A stretch of DNA of 8,801 nt from Bacteroidetes bacterium UBA1860 (GTDB lineage Bacteria; Bacteroidota; Rhodothermia; Balneolales; Balneolaceae), in assembly GCA_002338335.1 (NCBI GenBank), contig DDIC01000018.1, positions 22,021-30,821 on the forward strand. Reading direction: 5' to 3'. The notes below the pieces were generated by a model. That model searched no databases. It was not told the origin of the DNA and was given only the letters and a program-made list of their open reading frames with translations. Below, in pieces: positions 6,985 to 8,801 of the stretch. A program made the position numbers and the translations under genes. Each line of letters begins with the position of its first letter. The first letter of the stretch is position 1.

Positions 6985-7866
6985 ATGAATCGAAAACAAG
7001 CCCTTAAACGATTAGGAGCTTCCTTTGGAGCTTTTACTGTAGTACTTTTCTACCCTAGATGGTCAGAGGCAAAGCCATCGCTTTTTTCTACCCAAAAGTC
7101 GTCTATTCGTCACAGTGTGTGCCGATGGCCCTATGAGTCCATTCCCTTCGAAGAGTTTTGTCAACGAGTGATTCCAATGGGGATTACTTCTGTGGAGTTG
7201 GTGGGTCCTGATGAGTGGGGCACTTTAAAAAAGTATGGCTTGGATTGTGCGATGCCCAACGGTGCAGAGTCATTAGGTTTAACAGTTGGGTTTAATGATC
7301 CTAATGCACATGATCAACTATATGCGGATTACAGTTCTATAATTCCTAAGGTTGCGGATGCAGGGTATAATAAAATTATCTGCTTTTCGGGCAATCGTAA
7401 TGGCATGGACGATCAAGAGGGGTTGGAGCATTGCGTTACCGGGCTCAAGCGATTGATGCCGTTGGCGGAGAAGCATAATGTTACCGTGACGATGGAGTTA
7501 TTTAACTCCAAGGTGGATCATCCAGATTATATGGCCGACTCAACGGCGTGGGGAGTTGCTTTGGTTGACGCATTAGGTAGTGATCGATTCAAGCTGCTCT
7601 ATGACATTTACCACATGCAAATTATGGAAGGGGATGTGATTCGTACGATTCAAACCTATGGGGACTATTTCTCCCATTATCATACCGGTGGGGTGCCGGG
7701 GCGTCACGAGATTGATGAGTCCCAGGAGCTATATTACCCCGCCATTATGGAGGCAATTGCTCGAACAGGTTACAACGGGTATGTGGGTCAAGAGTTTATA
7801 CCGAGTAGCGACCGCCCGCTTGAGGCTCTCGCTGATGGCGTTAGGCGCTGTTCTGTGACGGTATAG
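6985..7866 (+). CDS. Exported TIM-barrel protein, hydroxypyruvate isomerase-like
   Basis: A 293-residue xylose-isomerase-like TIM barrel closest by motif to the hydroxypyruvate isomerase (Hyi) group. Likely metal and catalytic residues are all present: E171 (T-M-E-L-F-N), D207 with H210 (Y-D-I-Y-H-M-Q), H233 (H-T-G-G-V-P-G-R, then H241-E242) and E270 (G-Q-E-F). The N-terminus starts M-N-R-K-Q-A-L-K-R-L-G, a Tat-like motif with RK for RR, followed by a hydrophobic stretch (12-22) and a possible signal peptidase I site after S-E-A (29). It is thus predicted to be periplasmic and soluble, not a lipoprotein. Classical Hyi is cytoplasmic and acts in glyoxylate metabolism, so the name should not be transferred. 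A keto-sugar isomerase or epimerase working on products of the adjacent dehydrogenase is the likelier role (inference). It follows the subunit 3 gene by 31 bases and is probably the last gene of that transcript. Confidence 0.9.
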   Translation: MNRKQALKRLGASFGAFTVVLFYPRWSEAKPSLFSTQKSSIRHSVCRWPYESIPFEEFCQRVIPMGITSVELVGPDEWGTLKKYGLDCAMPNGAESLGLTVGFNDPNAHDQLYADYSSIIPKVADAGYNKIICFSGNRNGMDDQEGLEHCVTGLKRLMPLAEKHNVTVTMELFNSKVDHPDYMADSTAWGVALVDALGSDRFKLLYDIYHMQIMEGDVIRTIQTYGDYFSHYHTGGVPGRHEIDESQELYYPAIMEAIARTGYNGYVGQEFIPSSDRPLEALADGVRRCSVTV

Positions 7867-7883
7867 CCAAGTCTAGATGCGGT

Positions 7884-7913
7884 TCAGCTTCAAGTAGAAA
7901 TCTTGAGTGCTGA
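7884..7913 (+). terminator. Hairpin downstream of the Hyi-like gene, possible transcript end
   Basis: Stem TCAGC (7884-7888) / GCTGA (7909-7913) continues into TCAAG (7890-7894) / CTTGA (7902-7906), with T7889 opposite G7907-T7908 as a small bulge and a 7-base loop. It begins 17 bases after the stop. There is no T-tract right after it; a run of six T lies at 7932-7937. It may stop transcription or protect the mRNA 3' end. Confidence 0.38.
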
Positions 7914-7935
7914 TAGGGACATAAAAACCGCTTTT

Positions 7936-7986
7936 TTGAGCTAAAAAACTTGGTGATGTCCTTGGTCATGTGTTACATTAGCTCAA
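7936..7986. repeat. 9-bp inverted repeat enclosing an 11-bp tandem repeat
   Basis: TTGAGCTAA (7936-7944) and TTAGCTCAA (7978-7986) are perfect inverted repeats with a 33-base interval. Within it, CTTGGTGATGT (7949-7959) and CTTGGTCATGT (7961-7971) are direct repeats with one mismatch and a 12-base period. Such nested symmetry is typical of a protein-binding control site, but the binding partner cannot be named. Confidence 0.4.
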
Positions 7987-8076
7987 CGATATCATGGAGA
8001 TAGGCTTGGATGGTTTGTTCTACGAACGAGCTCTTTCACTATCAACGGATCGATCGGGAACAAAAACTAATTTCTT

Positions 8077-8801
8077 ATGGAAAATCTATCGTTAGGCACC
8101 ATTGATATTGTCATTTTGGTAGTCTATCTCGTGGGGATTATTTGGTACGGGATTCGTAAGGGTCGTGGTGAATCATCCGAAGACTACTTCCTCGCTGGGC
8201 GGAACATGACGTGGCCGATTGTAGGCCTCTCGCTTCTTGCAGCCAATTTAGGCAGTAACACGTTAATTGGACTTAGTGCGGATGCATTTCAGACGAATAC
8301 GGCCGTATATAACTATGAGTGGATGGCAGCTGTTGTGTTGGTGTTTTTCGCTGTGTTTTTCATGCCTTTTTATCTCAAGTCGAAGGTCTATACTATGCCG
8401 GAGTTCTTGGAAAAGAGGTATGATGCTCGATCTAGGTACTATTTTTCAGCGATAACGATTGTCGGGAATGTCATAATTGATACCGCAACAGGACTGTATG
8501 CCAGTAATTTGATTCTTCGAATTGTCTTTCCAGACATTCCATCAGGAGTGATGATTGCTCTATTGGCTTTTGCTGCAGCAGCTTATACAATCCCAGGGGG
8601 ATTATCCTCCGTTGTTCACACTGAGGTTGTGCAAGCGGTGTTGCTTTTTGCGGGGTCGATATTACTCACCTACTTCACAATGAGTAGTGTAGGTGGTTGG
8701 GATGGCATGATGGCTGGACTTGATGCTATGCACAATCAAGGCACACTCGCTAAACCAGCCGATGAGGTTTTTGATATGGCGGGGCCCATAGATGATGATT
8801 C
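8077..8801 (+). CDS. Sodium:solute symporter, SGLT type (3' end cut by window)
   Basis: N-terminal 241 residues of a sodium:solute symporter (SSS family), an inner-membrane importer coupling sodium to a sugar or similar solute. The frame is open from ATG 8077 to the window end. Features are a first membrane helix (about 8-26), the family segment D-Y-F-L-A-G-R (36-42), a second helix with S-L-L-A-A-N-L-G-S (52-60) as in SGLT-like members, further helices near 80-98, 120-142, 155-171 and 185-202, and the signature I-P-G-G-L-S-S-V-V-H-T-E-V-V-Q (172-186). About half the protein is missing. The start has no Shine-Dalgarno sequence but gives the natural N-terminus for the family. The long control region in front suggests it is transcribed on its own. 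Its likely cargo is a monosaccharide or keto-sugar released in the periplasm by the genes upstream. Confidence 0.93.
   Translation, partial: MENLSLGTIDIVILVVYLVGIIWYGIRKGRGESSEDYFLAGRNMTWPIVGLSLLAANLGSNTLIGLSADAFQTNTAVYNYEWMAAVVLVFFAVFFMPFYLKSKVYTMPEFLEKRYDARSRYYFSAITIVGNVIIDTATGLYASNLILRIVFPDIPSGVMIALLAFAAAAYTIPGGLSSVVHTEVVQAVLLFAGSILLTYFTMSSVGGWDGMMAGLDAMHNQGTLAKPADEVFDMAGPIDDD

Larger units (their letters stand above)
7867..8076. other. Structured intergenic region before the symporter gene
   Basis: This 210-base gap is the longest in the window. It holds a hairpin soon after the upstream stop, an A5/T5 palindrome (7923-7936), a 9-bp inverted repeat flanking an 11-bp tandem repeat, and a short dyad GTTC-TAC-GAAC (8017-8027). 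No convincing coding sequence, RNA gene or Bacteroidota-type promoter (TAnnTTTG) was found. It most likely contains the end of one transcript and the control region of the symporter. Confidence 0.5.

Noticed and set aside
7923..7936. A5-CCGC-T5 palindrome as a strong terminator
   Set aside because: The stem is made only of A-T pairs and is too weak alone; it may at most assist the hairpin at 7884-7913.
7994..8095. Short 33-codon open frame in the intergenic gap overlapping the symporter start
   Set aside because: No ribosome binding site, no recognisable sequence, and it overlaps a real start in another frame. A leader peptide cannot be excluded but nothing supports it.
8267..8455. 62-codon plus-strand open frame near the end
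   Set aside because: It lies inside the symporter gene in another frame; the symporter frame from 8077 has clear family motifs and membrane helices.

Overview
The window carries nine protein-coding genes, all on the plus strand and packed with short gaps or overlaps. The organism is probably a marine-type member of the Bacteroidota or the related Rhodothermota/Balneolota. The reasons are the near absence of Shine-Dalgarno sequences in front of starts, lipoproteins with relaxed lipoboxes (one with a CKD start like the Bacteroidota surface-export signal), moderate GC, and gene families (DUF1080, exported TIM-barrel 'isomerases', GMC oxidoreductase plus gluconate-dehydrogenase subunit 3) that commonly cluster in these phyla. 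This placement is inference; no rRNA or other marker is present.

Layout. (1) Bases 2-745 hold the 3' part of a Gfo/Idh/MocA dehydrogenase whose NAD-binding half lies outside the window. (2) Bases 821-1879 encode a cytoplasmic TIM-barrel sugar isomerase/epimerase. Its stop codon overlaps or touches the start of a GH16 laminarinase-type lipoprotein (1872-2750), which has clearly lower GC. (3) A gap of about 100 bases carries a weak terminator-like structure and a perfect 6-bp dyad. (4) A tight run follows: exported lipoprotein TIM-barrel (2853-3866), DUF1080 / 3-keto-glycoside hydrolase lipoprotein (3886-4635), GMC oxidoreductase (4636-6336, zero gap), gluconate 2-dehydrogenase subunit 3-like protein with a Tat-like lipoprotein leader (6333-6953, 4-base overlap), and an exported hydroxypyruvate-isomerase-like TIM barrel (6985-7866). 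(5) A 210-base intergenic stretch contains a hairpin, a 9-bp inverted repeat and an 11-bp tandem repeat. (6) A sodium:solute symporter of the SGLT type starts at 8077 and runs off the end.

How the genes may work together (inference from family knowledge). This looks like a 3-keto-glycoside catabolic locus. An outer-membrane GH16 enzyme would release beta-glucan oligosaccharides. A periplasmic flavin dehydrogenase (GMC plus subunit 3) would oxidise a sugar hydroxyl, probably at C3. The DUF1080 lipoprotein would cleave the activated 3-keto-glycoside. The two exported TIM barrels would isomerise, epimerise or eliminate the keto-sugar. The symporter would import the product, and the cytoplasmic TIM barrel and Gfo/Idh dehydrogenase would return it to central metabolism. 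Most of the chemistry is thus predicted to happen outside the inner membrane. The substrate is not proven by the sequence.

No tRNA, rRNA, CRISPR array, transposase or phage gene was seen.
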